Positions 43,721 through 53,096 of a stretch of DNA of 64,000 nucleotides are shown piece after piece. Under the pieces are notes generated by a model. That model was not told where the DNA came from. It saw nothing but the letters and a program-made list of their open reading frames with translations, and made no database searches. Position numbers and translations under genes: made by a program. Position 1 is the first letter of the stretch; each line of letters starts with the position of its first letter. This DNA comes from Marinobacter excellens HL-55 (GTDB lineage: Bacteria; Pseudomonadota; Gammaproteobacteria; Pseudomonadales; Oleiphilaceae), in assembly GCA_001314845.1 (NCBI GenBank), contig LJZQ01000002.1, positions 189,080-253,079 on the forward strand, given 5' to 3'.

Positions 43721-43744
43721 AAAGCCCTGCATATGCAGGGCTTT
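43721..43744 (-). terminator. Terminator of the PEP-CTERM gene
   Basis: A perfect palindrome with arms GCCCTGCAT and ATGCAGGGC. On the minus strand it is followed by a run of six T. It lies 23 bases after the PEP-CTERM stop and can serve in both directions weakly, having TTT on the plus side. Confidence 0.85.
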
Positions 43745-43766
43745 ATAGACTATCACAAAGCGAGTG

Positions 43767-44456
43767 TCAGGCTTTTTTACGGCCTTTCATGCGCAATGCG
43801 ATACCGGCAAGGCCGAGACCAAACAGGGCCAATGTTCCTGGCTCTGGGACTTTGCTTGCTTTCACAGCAATGACCATGTCGTCGTGGTTGTCATCGCCAC
43901 TCCATCCGTCATCAAAGCTGATTAGGAAGTAGTCTTCAGCTACGTAGAACAGGTTGAAGTTGACGCTGGTATTGGTTTGTCCAGGAACATTTAACTGGCT
44001 ACCATTTGTACCGTCATTAAAAACTTCAACGTTGTTGCCATTTACAAAGCTAAATGTGAGCAGATCATTCAGTCCACCATAAAATACAGTGCTGAACTGG
44101 TCATCTGGTGTGTTGGTGGCGTCGAACACCAAGGAACCATTCCAGAAAAACTGGTTGTTATCACTGGCTTCTTTACCCAAATAGGTAAAAGTCAGTTTGA
44201 ACGGATCGTTGGATGTAGACACGAGATTGTTACCGAACAACACGGTATCACCTACAGTGTAAAGCGGGGCGTCTGCAGTCCAGTTGTTAGCTGAGCCTGG
44301 GGGCCGAGTAGCATAGTCGTTGTCACCAGGAACACTTTGCTCGGCAGCAATGCCAGGGGCATTTCCGTTGGCAACGGCGTCAATATAGGCTGCTTGGGCA
44401 AAGCCGGTAAAGCCGACTGCGGCTGCTAATGCTAAGCCTTGCGTTAATTTTTTCAT
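43767..44456 (-). CDS. PEP-CTERM sorted secreted protein
   Basis: A 229-residue exported protein: signal peptide MKKLTQGLALAAAVGFTGFA, a Thr/Asn/Asp-rich beta-type body without cysteines, then the sorting tail VPEPGTLALFGLGLAGIAL followed by RMKGRKKA (Pro-Glu-Pro motif, hydrophobic helix, basic end). It is the expected substrate of XrtA. The start is the ATG nine bases after GGAGGA; an in-frame GTG upstream is too close to that site. It has its own sigma-54-type promoter and terminator, so it is expressed alone, probably strongly, under PrsK/PrsR control. In other bacteria such proteins are needed for floc or biofilm matrix; the function here is inferred. Confidence 0.95.
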   Translation of the reverse strand: MKKLTQGLALAAAVGFTGFAQAAYIDAVANGNAPGIAAEQSVPGDNDYATRPPGSANNWTADAPLYTVGDTVLFGNNLVSTSNDPFKLTFTYLGKEASDNNQFFWNGSLVFDATNTPDDQFSTVFYGGLNDLLTFSFVNGNNVEVFNDGTNGSQLNVPGQTNTSVNFNLFYVAEDYFLISFDDGWSGDDNHDDMVIAVKASKVPEPGTLALFGLGLAGIALRMKGRKKA

Positions 44457-44508
44457 TTGAGTCACTCCTCCGGTGAGTGTTCGTCTATTTACAGCTCATT
44501 TATACAGA

Positions 44509-44524
44509 AGCAGGTTTCGTGCCA
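44509..44524 (-). promoter_or_regulatory. Sigma-54 (RpoN) promoter of the PEP-CTERM gene
   Basis: On the minus strand the sequence reads TGGCACGAAACCTGCT, one base off the TGGCAC-N5-TTGCW consensus, with the exact GG-N10-GC spacing. It lies 53 bases before the start codon, giving a leader of about 40 bases. PrsR encoded nearby is a sigma-54 activator, so the regulator and its target promoter are in the same locus. Confidence 0.85.
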
Positions 44525-44601
44525 GTTCGTAACTCAATGAAAAATAAACAAAATAAATAAGCATCTTCTCGTTGGTGTAAATTAATTCGACTGCTCCGCG
44601 C

Positions 44602-46566
44602 TCACTGTACATTGTACTGAGCAGGATCCGACGGCTCACTACTCAGGCCGTTGGTGTCAATCACCCTGATGGTGAAGTACCAGGTTCCCGCAGACAGTCC
44701 TTCAACACGAGCTTCTGTGGTTCCAGCTGGTACTTCGACGGCCTGGTTCAGGTTGTCGGTTGTTTGCCCGTAATTAATTCGGTAAACATCAATCTCACTG
44801 AGAGCGATGCTGCTGCCATCCACACGAGTACCTGGGGGGGTCCAGGAAAGGTTTACCGTGCCTGTCGATGTGGTGTCGGTTGCGGGGGGGCTGGTAACGG
44901 GAGCATCCGGCTCTGACACCGTTTCAAGGGTGTAAGGGTGGAGTCCGGACTGGTAAGCCTCCATTACCGTAACACCGCTATTGTTGAATACTCTGTCGGC
45001 CGTCGGCTGCAACAAGGGCAGGCCGTAGTTAAGCTTGTAGAGATCGCTGACGCCGTCGTCCAGGCTGCTCTCGCTTGCGGGGCTGTCCAGAGCCAGGCTC
45101 TGGATAACATTGTTGGTATTCAGGGCAGTGCCGGTGGTGGCGTCGGTAATGACCAGCCCCGCTGATGCGCCCCAGCCAAACTCGAAGTATTCCATGGTGA
45201 CGGCGACCGGTGTTTCTGCAGGCAGGCTGATACTCGTGGTGTAGGTAGTAGGTGACTGGTTTTTCCATTGATCAATGGCCAAGGATTCGCCCAGGTACAA
45301 CCTGACACCGTCGTCTGTTGTTGTGGCGAAGGTATACTCACGTGTGCCCGAAGAGTGTGGGGGGGTAAACCAACCCTGCCAGCGAATGCTGAAACGGTCT
45401 CTCGGTATAGCTGCAGCGGGGCTGCCGGATCCCCAGTCAAAGTTGATCTGCAGGTCTTTCTGGCTGTAAACCAAGTTGTTAAATTCGGTGCCAGTAAAGT
45501 ACTGACCTACAAACCCGGCTTCATAACGAATTTCCGGTGCAGGGAAGTCATCGGCATCCAGAGGGTTGGTGCCAGCCACATATTCTTGCAGCACGGTGAA
45601 CCCATCGCCATCCAGATCAACGCTGGCATCGGTTGGGTCGGTGGGGTCAAGGCCGTAGGCATACTCGTATCCATCAGGCATCCCATCGCCGTCTGTATCT
45701 GCCAGGCTCGGATCAGTTCTTGCCCAGAATTCGTCGAGGGCGGTCAGCAGGTCACTATCGCTGTCAGACACCGCGTCACGGGGATCGGAGGGATCCAACC
45801 CATAATAGGTTTCCCAGTTGTCGTAGAGGCCATCGCCATCTTCATCCAAAGGGGGGTACTGAGCGTTGTAGCTGAGCGCTTTCTCACCGTCAAAGAAGCC
45901 GATCCTGTAGCCAAGTTCATAAGCTTCTACGGTGGTCAGCTCTGGTTGGGAGCCCGGTGTTTTGCGAGCAAAGCTATGCAGGTAGGGGCCTTCGATTACC
46001 TGCTGGCTCAGCCCGGGACCGGACCATGCGACTGTAAAGTGATCGTCCCATCCGCCTTCCTTATGGCGAAGCTCAAAATAGTATTTTTGACCGGCTTCGA
46101 GGAAGTGGATGCCTGATGTTTGGGAGCTGTAACGACTGAAGTTATCCAGAGGAGTCGCCATGCTGGAGGCAATGCGGACTATGTCTTCCGGGGCTTGCGA
46201 TGAGGACAACCAAAGCTGGGTCTCGTCGTCGCCGGCGATGTAGAAGGTGTATTCACCCGATGCGGGTGGTTCCAGATAGCCGCGAATCAGCGTGCCATAG
46301 TTGTTGGCGCGGCTATCGGCGCGTCTGAGCTGGTTGAGCTCTGCTATCTCATCAGGTGAGTCCGGGTACTTTGCGGTATCCAGCAGGCTCTGGACGTTGT
46401 TGCCCGATATGCCATCAAAATACCAGACATCCACTTTACCAGGCTCGCTGGTTTCCGGTATTGAAGCGGTTGGCGGCAGTTTGTCCAGATCCCGGTATTG
46501 CCAACTCTGACAACCACCAAGAAAAACAATCAGAACGCCGAGGCCGATAATTTTGGTGGCAGCCAT
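44602..46566 (-). CDS. Lipoprotein with PA14, calcium-binding TSP3 and fibronectin III domains
   Basis: A 654-residue surface protein. The lipobox LGGC ends the signal peptide (IIGLGVLIVFLGGCQ). A PA14 domain follows at ~50-215 (YGTLIRGYLEPPASGEYTFY). Then come thrombospondin-type-3-like repeats rich in DxDxDG (DEDGDGLYDNWE, DTDGDGMPDGYEYAYGLDP, DLDGDGFTVLQEYVAGTNP), a second PA14 domain at ~360-490, and a C-terminal fibronectin III domain. It probably binds glycans and calcium at the cell surface. There is no PEP-CTERM tail. The ATG has AAGGATAG upstream; a TTG nine codons earlier is rejected. It lies between prsT and the PEP-CTERM gene, all on the minus strand. Confidence 0.88.
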   Translation of the reverse strand: MAATKIIGLGVLIVFLGGCQSWQYRDLDKLPPTASIPETSEPGKVDVWYFDGISGNNVQSLLDTAKYPDSPDEIAELNQLRRADSRANNYGTLIRGYLEPPASGEYTFYIAGDDETQLWLSSSQAPEDIVRIASSMATPLDNFSRYSSQTSGIHFLEAGQKYYFELRHKEGGWDDHFTVAWSGPGLSQQVIEGPYLHSFARKTPGSQPELTTVEAYELGYRIGFFDGEKALSYNAQYPPLDEDGDGLYDNWETYYGLDPSDPRDAVSDSDSDLLTALDEFWARTDPSLADTDGDGMPDGYEYAYGLDPTDPTDASVDLDGDGFTVLQEYVAGTNPLDADDFPAPEIRYEAGFVGQYFTGTEFNNLVYSQKDLQINFDWGSGSPAAAIPRDRFSIRWQGWFTPPHSSGTREYTFATTTDDGVRLYLGESLAIDQWKNQSPTTYTTSISLPAETPVAVTMEYFEFGWGASAGLVITDATTGTALNTNNVIQSLALDSPASESSLDDGVSDLYKLNYGLPLLQPTADRVFNNSGVTVMEAYQSGLHPYTLETVSEPDAPVTSPPATDTTSTGTVNLSWTPPGTRVDGSSIALSEIDVYRINYGQTTDNLNQAVEVPAGTTEARVEGLSAGTWYFTIRVIDTNGLSSEPSDPAQYNVQ

Positions 46567-46588
46567 ACTCACTATCCTTGAGTCAGGA

Positions 46589-46609
46589 AACAATACGTAA
46601 AGTATTGTT
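46589..46609. promoter_or_regulatory. Inverted repeat in the leader of the PA14 lipoprotein gene
   Basis: AACAATAC (46589-46596) and GTATTGTT (46602-46609) flank a five-base loop, 23 bases before the start codon. No T-run follows, so it is more likely an operator or leader hairpin than a terminator. The gap up to prsT (119 bases) has no sigma-54 element with correct spacing. Confidence 0.4.
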
Positions 46610-46685
46610 GCAGTGAGTAACGGCCGCCACTCTGTCTTAGGAACGTTTGGCTATGTCACCGTAGCGGTTATACCGGTGATGCTTA

Positions 46686-49382
46686 TCACGCATCTGCATC
46701 CAGCTTTTCAAGTACCCGTCTGGCGTCATCATCGCGGCCGATCGCCCGATAGGCCTCCACCAGATGCATGGCGATTTCCCGGGAACCAGGGTCAAGCTCA
46801 TGGGCTTTCTCCAGCACCTCAAGGCTCCGCTGCCGCTCCCCAGATTCAAACAGTATCCAGCCATAGGTGTCGGCTACAGCAGCGTTGTCTGGTACTAGTT
46901 CATAGGCTTTTCTAGCGGTTTCCATGGCCCGTTCATCGCCGGCTTCGTAGTAGAGCCAGGCCAGGTTGTTCAGGGCGACCGGATTGTTTGGCGTGAGTGA
47001 CACCAGCTGCTCATAGCTAGCCTGGGCCTTGTCTTGCTGGCTCTGTTGCTGATACTCCATGGCCAGGCCAAGCAGCAGTCGTGGGTTATTGGGGAACTGG
47101 CTCAGGGCATTCTCAAGCGATTCCCGTGCCGCGTTGGCTTGTCCAGCATTTCTGAGTGCCCGGGCATGGGCAACGTACAGCTCTGCTGAGGCACGCTTGG
47201 TCAGGGCCAGTTGGTAAAGTTCCGCCGCTTGCTGGTGCTCATCCTCGCTCTCATAATAGCTCGCCTCCAGCTGGTAGGGTGCGGGGGAGTCAGGGTTGTT
47301 TTGTTTGGCGTCTCTGAGTGCGTCTCCGGCCCTGGCGGTGTTGCCGTTGCGGAACTCGATGGAGGCCACCTTCAAAGCCATGCCTTCGTTATCCGGAAAC
47401 AAAGCCCGGCCCCGGTTCAGAATCTCCAGTGCTCGTTCGTTCTGACCCCGTTGGACCATCTGCGTGGCAATGCCATCGTATACCGTCGCAACAAGCGGTT
47501 CTGCTGCTGTCGGCTGATCTTCCTGCTCACGCTCCATAAGCTGGGCGGTCAGTTCATCGGCTTCGGTAGCGTTGTTTTCGATCAGTGCAGTTTCAAGCAG
47601 TATGAGTCTCGGACCGGCTGCGTCGGGATGCTCTTCCCGAATAGACCGCATCAATGTGGTCAGCTCTTCTCTGGGAAGGATGTTGGCGATGGCCTGCAGG
47701 GCACCGCGGTGATCCGGTCCCAGTTTGACTGCCTGAGTGTAGTAGTCACGGGCGGTACCGTTGTCATCCCGAGCGCGCGCGAGATTGCCAAGTGCGACCA
47801 ACGGTGTGGGGTTATCGGGCGCAGCCTTGCGGGCGGCTTCAAAGTATTGTGTGGCATCGTTCATGCTGCCGATATTGCCGGCCAGATTACCTCGTGCCAG
47901 CAGTGCGTCGACGTTAGCTGGTTCTTTCTTAAGCCAGTTATCGAGCGTTTTGGTGGCGGCTTCCGGGTTGTCGGACAGCATTTGCGCCTGGCTCAGCATG
48001 ATTTTGGCCTGGGTGGCCTCGTTGGCGCTCTCGCTGATCTGACTGGCCTGGTTGATCGCAGTCTGATAATCCTGCCGTTGCATCAGGTAGGCGGCATAAC
48101 GCAGTCTCAGATTGCTATTGTCAGGCTGAATCTCAAGGGCTTTCTCGATCAGTTGGCGACCACTTTGATCGTCGCCGCTGGCGAGTGAGGCAATGCCAAC
48201 CAGGGCAAGAGTCTGTGGGTCGCTGTCTTTATCTGCCATGTTATCAAGCAGTGACTTCGCCCCCTCGGGATCTCTCATGGATATGCGGGTTGCTGCCAGC
48301 AGCTTTCGGACACCCTCTGCATCTTCCATGTCGGCCAGTGGCTCTAGCAGTTGTGAAGCTTCTTCCGAACGGCCCTGGCGGAACCGTATAATGCCCAGCA
48401 TCAAAGCACTTTGCTGGTGATTGGGCGCCTGGTTAAGCACTTCTTGCAGATAGCGTGCAGCCGAATCCAGGTCGCCCTCATTGTAAGCGGCTGAGGCGGC
48501 CTCAAGGTTACTTTTGATGGTGCCAGGGCCAGATTTGGCGAGAAGTTCCTCATAAACAAAGGCTTCTGCAGATTTTCCCTGCTGACGTAGCACGGTGATC
48601 AAGGCAGAAATGGTCTGATACTTCCGGTAGGTCATCACATCGTACTGGCCGATGGTTTCCAGCGCGCGGATATAGTTCTGTTCAGCTTCGGCCCACTGGC
48701 CGCGAGAGTGTGCATACTGGGCATTCCAAAGCCAAACATCTTCGTGTTCGGCGTCCATGGCTTCGGCATCGTTTAAGAGTTGCTCGGCAGTGCCAAAGTC
48801 TTCTCGGGTTGCCGCGATTTTGGAAAGGCCAACAAGCGCGCTGACGTTGTTAGTGTTGCTATCAACGGCTTCGCGATAGGCTTGTTCGGCTTTGTCGAGG
48901 TCGCCACTGGACAGCCAGGCCTGGCCGCGGAGGTTGTCGGCTTTGAGCGCCTGATCCCTTGATGGCGAACTGATACGATCAAGTGCAGAAATGGCCTCGG
49001 TGGTTTTACCTTGAAGGATCTTCGATTCTGCCCGAATCAATTCGGCCTGATTCTGTTGGGCCGGGCTGAGGGCTTCGCCCGGTTGATTCTCCAGTAAGCG
49101 ATCGAGCTGACGTTCGGCATTGACTGCGTCACCGGCGGTCAACAGGTTATTGATGATGACGAAGTAGGGGTCGGCGCGTTCTGGTTGCAATTCTATGGCG
49201 CTACGGGCCTCAATTGTGCTGGCTCTCAGCTCGCCCTGGCGCTGAAAAAAGCGGGCCTGGTCAATGTGGCTGATATATTGAATGTCATCCTGTGACATGT
49301 CTGTCTCGTTACTGCAGCCCGCCAGACCAACTGCGATGGCAGCTGAAAGCAGTGACACTCGTACTACGTTATTGAGGTTCAT
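46686..49382 (-). CDS. prsT: XrtA/PEP-CTERM system TPR-repeat lipoprotein PrsT
   Basis: An 898-residue TPR protein. The lipobox LAGC ends the signal peptide, and at least fifteen tetratricopeptide-like repeats follow (for example GQAWLSSGDLDKAEQAYREA, LGNLARARDDNGTARDYYTQ, LNNLAWLYYEAGDERAMETA). It matches TIGR02917, the putative PEP-CTERM system TPR lipoprotein always found with prsK and prsR. It probably acts as a scaffold for secretion of the exopolysaccharide at the outer membrane. AAGGAAGG precedes the ATG. It follows prsR by 51 bases in the order prsK-prsR-prsT. Confidence 0.94.
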   Translation of the reverse strand: MNLNNVVRVSLLSAAIAVGLAGCSNETDMSQDDIQYISHIDQARFFQRQGELRASTIEARSAIELQPERADPYFVIINNLLTAGDAVNAERQLDRLLENQPGEALSPAQQNQAELIRAESKILQGKTTEAISALDRISSPSRDQALKADNLRGQAWLSSGDLDKAEQAYREAVDSNTNNVSALVGLSKIAATREDFGTAEQLLNDAEAMDAEHEDVWLWNAQYAHSRGQWAEAEQNYIRALETIGQYDVMTYRKYQTISALITVLRQQGKSAEAFVYEELLAKSGPGTIKSNLEAASAAYNEGDLDSAARYLQEVLNQAPNHQQSALMLGIIRFRQGRSEEASQLLEPLADMEDAEGVRKLLAATRISMRDPEGAKSLLDNMADKDSDPQTLALVGIASLASGDDQSGRQLIEKALEIQPDNSNLRLRYAAYLMQRQDYQTAINQASQISESANEATQAKIMLSQAQMLSDNPEAATKTLDNWLKKEPANVDALLARGNLAGNIGSMNDATQYFEAARKAAPDNPTPLVALGNLARARDDNGTARDYYTQAVKLGPDHRGALQAIANILPREELTTLMRSIREEHPDAAGPRLILLETALIENNATEADELTAQLMEREQEDQPTAAEPLVATVYDGIATQMVQRGQNERALEILNRGRALFPDNEGMALKVASIEFRNGNTARAGDALRDAKQNNPDSPAPYQLEASYYESEDEHQQAAELYQLALTKRASAELYVAHARALRNAGQANAARESLENALSQFPNNPRLLLGLAMEYQQQSQQDKAQASYEQLVSLTPNNPVALNNLAWLYYEAGDERAMETARKAYELVPDNAAVADTYGWILFESGERQRSLEVLEKAHELDPGSREIAMHLVEAYRAIGRDDDARRVLEKLDADA

Positions 49383-49433
49383 GCCCTTTTCCTTCCTTTA
49401 TAGGGGTCTTGTTCTGTGTCCATAAACCGGGCT

Positions 49434-50804
49434 TCACACGCCGGTGGGCGCAGTGGAGGTTTCGATGCGGTATTTGTCTGTAAGGTTATAAAGCGTGGGA
49501 CGGGTAACGCCCAGCAATCTGGAGGCCTGCGCCATATTGAAATTGCTCGTGGTCAAAGCCTGCAGGATGGCCTTGCGCTCGGCAACTTCGCGTACCTGCC
49601 GGAGGTTGAGCTGATAATCCGTCTCGCAACTGTCGGCCGGCAACACCAGGTCTTCGGGGGTAATGCGTTTGCCGTCAGCCATAATGATGGCCCGTTTGAC
49701 TTTGTTGATCATTTCTCGAACATTGCCGGGCCAGGCGTAGGCGGTGATGGCTTGTACGGCATCTTCGGAGAAGCACAGGTTAGGCCGGTCCAATTGCTTG
49801 CCCAGAGTTTTTAGCAGTGACTGTGCGACTACCAGTGCATCGCCGTCGCGTTCTCGGAGTGCAGGGACGTCGAGAGTGATCTCGCTGATTCGGTAATAAA
49901 GGTCTTCACGGAATTCACCTTGGCTGATCAATTCCTGAACATTACGGTGAGTGGCACATACCACGCGCACATCGACGGGAATCGGCTTTACCGAGCCGAC
50001 ACGATCAACCAATCGCTCTTGCAGAAACCGGAGTAACTTCGCCTGCAGAGCCATGGGCATGTCGCCAATCTCATCCAGGAACAGGGTGCCGCCGTTGGCG
50101 CTTTCAATTTTGCCTTTTTTGGCCTGGGTGGCGCCGGTGAAGGAGCCTTTCTCAAAACCGAAGAGCTCACTTTCAAGCAGGTTTTCGGGGATGGCGGCAC
50201 AGTTGATTGCGGCGAATGGCTTGTCGGCTCTGTGGCTGAGGTCGTGCAGGGCTCGGGCGAGTAACTCTTTGCCGGTACCGGTCTCTCCGGTGATCAGAGT
50301 GGTCACATCGGTGGGTGCGACCTTTTCAATGGTACGGCAGATGGTAAGCATCTCCGGGCTGGCTGCGACAATGCCTTTGATGCTGGTGCCGTTGCCCTGG
50401 CTGGCCAGTTCGCGATTTTCCTGTTCCAGTTCAGCCAGACGGAAGGCCCGGTTGACCACAAAGGTGAGTATGTCTGCATCCAGCGGTTTCTGGTAGAAAT
50501 CGGATGCACCCATTCCAATGGCTTTGACGGCGTTTTCCTTGTCTTCACGGCCAGTAACGACGATCACTTTGGTCATCGGCGCCAGCCGTAGAATGTCTTC
50601 CAGCAGGGCAAAGCCCTCAGTGGCGCCGCCGGGGTCTGGTGGCAGGCCCAGATCCAGGGTGACGACCTGAGGCTCCATTCGTCTAAGGGCGGTCAGGGCA
50701 GATTCCCGGTCGGATGCAACAGCGACTTCAATGCCATCGCTAAAACACCATCTCATCTGGCTTTGAAGGCCTGGATCATCCTCTACAATCAGTAGCTGCT
50801 TCAC
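49434..50804 (-). CDS. prsR: Sigma-54-dependent response regulator PrsR
   Basis: A 456-residue NtrC-type activator: receiver domain with Asp51 (VVTLDLGLPP), AAA+ domain with Walker A GETGTGKE, the sigma-54 contact loop GSFTGA (canonical GAFTGA with Ala to Ser), Walker B GGTLFLDEIGDM, and a Fis-type helix-turn-helix at the end (MAQASRLLGVTRPTLYNLTD). It matches the PEP-CTERM-box regulator family TIGR02915. I start at GTG 50804, where the receiver domain begins and AAAGGA lies upstream; an ATG 20 codons earlier is possible. It follows prsK by 75-135 bases. It is the likely activator of the sigma-54 promoter at 44509. Confidence 0.93.
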   Translation of the reverse strand: MKQLLIVEDDPGLQSQMRWCFSDGIEVAVASDRESALTALRRMEPQVVTLDLGLPPDPGGATEGFALLEDILRLAPMTKVIVVTGREDKENAVKAIGMGASDFYQKPLDADILTFVVNRAFRLAELEQENRELASQGNGTSIKGIVAASPEMLTICRTIEKVAPTDVTTLITGETGTGKELLARALHDLSHRADKPFAAINCAAIPENLLESELFGFEKGSFTGATQAKKGKIESANGGTLFLDEIGDMPMALQAKLLRFLQERLVDRVGSVKPIPVDVRVVCATHRNVQELISQGEFREDLYYRISEITLDVPALRERDGDALVVAQSLLKTLGKQLDRPNLCFSEDAVQAITAYAWPGNVREMINKVKRAIIMADGKRITPEDLVLPADSCETDYQLNLRQVREVAERKAILQALTTSNFNMAQASRLLGVTRPTLYNLTDKYRIETSTAPTGV

Positions 50805-50939
50805 GACAACATTCAGTCCTTTGGTCAGTGAGCTCTGGTTCACCGGTCTTGGCTGAACCGGCATTTTCCATAGTTACGATTCTTAACTTAACATTGACAC
50901 TTTGCAATAATGAATCCAAAAAAATGCTGAGCGTGTCAT

Positions 50940-53075
50940 TTAGTTGACGATTTTCTGTGGCGTGGGTATCTCGTTTACTGGCGAAAAAGGGCCGCTGATC
51001 TGTTTAACCATGTCTACGTCCGACAATGGAATCCGAACCGAGAAGCAGGAGCCCACGCCGGGTTCGCTGGTGACATCTATGCTGCCACCCAGTTCCTGAA
51101 TGTATTCCCGGGCCTGGTAGGCGCCTATGCCCATGCCTGTCAGCCCCTTGGTGCTTTCAAATGGCTTGAACAACTGACTTCGGATGAAGTCTTCGGTCAT
51201 GCCGGTGCCGGTGTCCTGAATAAAGATAACAACATTGCCTCTGGCCATTTTGAGGTTGATGGATATTTCGCCATTGGCGGGTGTGGCGTCCTGAGCGTTC
51301 TGGATTAAGTGTCCCAGCACGCTGCGAAGCTGCTCTTTATCTGCACATACGCTTATGTTTTCGGGGCTGTCTTTGAGTGTTGGTGCTGGGGCCCGGTGGC
51401 TGTGGTGGTCTATCAGCTCACGAATGATCTGGGTAAGGTTGATCGGGCTTCGCTGTTCTTCCGCAGGGCTGGAGGGTTTGCGGATGTGATCGACCAGGTT
51501 GGCCATTTTACGGACGGCATGGTCGGTGGTGGCGATCATGTCGTCAATAAACGCTGGGTTGCCCCGGTGTTTGGGGGCGTTTTTGACCAGCAAAGACAAC
51601 TGTGCGATCAGTGTTTTCAGGTCATGAACCATGAAGGCGGAAGCTTTACTGACTGCCTCAAATTGCATGGCGCGGGAGAGGCGGTTCTGGGCGTCGGTCT
51701 GGGCCAGCAGGTTACAGGTTTGGCGGGCAACCACTTTGATCAGGTCGAAGTTTTCCCAGTTCAGATCCACCCGGGAATAGGGCGCTCCCACCATTGCAAT
51801 GCCATAGAGTTCGTTGCCAAGGTACATGGGGATAATGAGCCAGGCGTCGGGCGTGTTGGTGATCGGGTCCGGGATCTCAAGCAGGTTGTAGCGAACCGGG
51901 TCTGAGCGGTATTCGTTCAGATCAATGATCCATTCACGCTCCTGAAAGAATCGGACGATCTCTGCATCTCCGTCAATGACGGTGTATTTCGGTATAGCCA
52001 CGTTCACACTGGCTTTCAGCAAATAGTCTTTTTGTTCACCTTGCAACCAGATGGCACCGGCGTTGCTTTCTACCAAACTGGCGAGAATGCGCACGACCCG
52101 CTCGGGCAGGGGGGGATCGTTGCTCAGGTTGGCCAGCTCCCGAGTCATCTTCAGCCATTCTTCCCGGTAATCGTATTTGTAATCAAAGAAGTTCTGGCTG
52201 ATAAACACCATCAGCTTGCCCCGAATACGGCGGGACAGAAGCAGGGTGACCAGAAACGCCAGGGAGATCGAGATGAACAGAACCTGCAAAGCTTCGCCCC
52301 AGGCGCCACCCAGCGCCTTGACGTAATAGCCGCCAATGGCCAGGAACAACAGGTAGCCGCCGGCAAACAGGAACGTGCCGACGTGAAAAACTGCGGCGCG
52401 GGATAACTGAAAGTCCACTGGCTGCTTGCGGGTGTTAATAACATTGATGGCAAACAGCGGCACCAGCGCTGCATTGACAAAGCCACGGGCATTCCAGAAC
52501 GAGTCCGCAACCTGGCCAAACAGTAGCGCGTCTGCGTACATGAAAAAGTCAAAGATGAAGATGGTGGCCACGCCAATGCACAGGTATTTCATGGAGGAGC
52601 GGCCAAAGCCGGGCGCGTTGCGCCAGATCTGTTCGATCAATGATAGTCCGAGCAGTGCCAGCGCAATCTGCCCAATCACTTTGGTTTTACCATCAAGAAG
52701 CGAGAGTTCAAAAACAAACTCAAGGCTGCCGAGCGTCAACAGAGTGATGACCAGAGCGAAGACGGAGATGCCAAGGACTTTTTTAAGTTGGCTAGCGAGT
52801 TTACCCTGGCGGAACGAGTCGCGGAGCATGGCAAAGAGCAGAAGAATCCAGGCGGTATCGCGGAGTAGTTCCAGCAGGTAGCGGACGAAAAAACCTGGCT
52901 GCCCCCAGATACTCTGGGCAACGAGAGTGCCTGCCCAAAGTGTGGTGACGATGGACGCGAGAAACAGCGCGCGATCAATGTCACGCCTTAAATAACGTGT
53001 AGCAATCAGCAACGACAATACGGCAAATACTGCGGCCGCTGTGCCGTGGCTGATCACGCTGAGGTCCCTGAGCAT
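50940..53075 (-). CDS. prsK: XrtA/PEP-CTERM system histidine kinase PrsK
   Basis: A 711-residue sensor kinase with about eight N-terminal membrane helices (residues 8-290), a GAF-like cytoplasmic domain (~320-460), the phosphoacceptor His484 in FMVHDLKTLIAQLS, and a HATPase domain (LIQNAQDATPANGEIS, IQDTGTGM, GMGIGAYQAREYIQELGG). It fits TIGR02916 and pairs with PrsR. The signal is unknown; the membrane part suggests sensing of a lipid or envelope state. It is the first gene of the prsK-prsR-prsT order and has a 9-bp inverted repeat just upstream. Confidence 0.94.
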   Translation of the reverse strand: MLRDLSVISHGTAAAVFAVLSLLIATRYLRRDIDRALFLASIVTTLWAGTLVAQSIWGQPGFFVRYLLELLRDTAWILLLFAMLRDSFRQGKLASQLKKVLGISVFALVITLLTLGSLEFVFELSLLDGKTKVIGQIALALLGLSLIEQIWRNAPGFGRSSMKYLCIGVATIFIFDFFMYADALLFGQVADSFWNARGFVNAALVPLFAINVINTRKQPVDFQLSRAAVFHVGTFLFAGGYLLFLAIGGYYVKALGGAWGEALQVLFISISLAFLVTLLLSRRIRGKLMVFISQNFFDYKYDYREEWLKMTRELANLSNDPPLPERVVRILASLVESNAGAIWLQGEQKDYLLKASVNVAIPKYTVIDGDAEIVRFFQEREWIIDLNEYRSDPVRYNLLEIPDPITNTPDAWLIIPMYLGNELYGIAMVGAPYSRVDLNWENFDLIKVVARQTCNLLAQTDAQNRLSRAMQFEAVSKASAFMVHDLKTLIAQLSLLVKNAPKHRGNPAFIDDMIATTDHAVRKMANLVDHIRKPSSPAEEQRSPINLTQIIRELIDHHSHRAPAPTLKDSPENISVCADKEQLRSVLGHLIQNAQDATPANGEISINLKMARGNVVIFIQDTGTGMTEDFIRSQLFKPFESTKGLTGMGIGAYQAREYIQELGGSIDVTSEPGVGSCFSVRIPLSDVDMVKQISGPFSPVNEIPTPQKIVN

Positions 53076-53096
53076 TCGGTCTTTCCTTAAACCTGC

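Noticed and set aside
42662..43756. Longer glycosyltransferase frame starting at 43756
   Set aside because: The extra codons would translate the terminator hairpin of the PEP-CTERM gene.
45268..46116. 282-codon frame antisense to the PA14 lipoprotein gene
   Set aside because: It lies wholly inside a multi-domain gene with correct motifs on the minus strand and reads as a shadow.
47211..48188. 325-codon frame antisense to prsT
   Set aside because: prsT is a full-length TPR lipoprotein with clear repeats; the opposite frame shows no domain.
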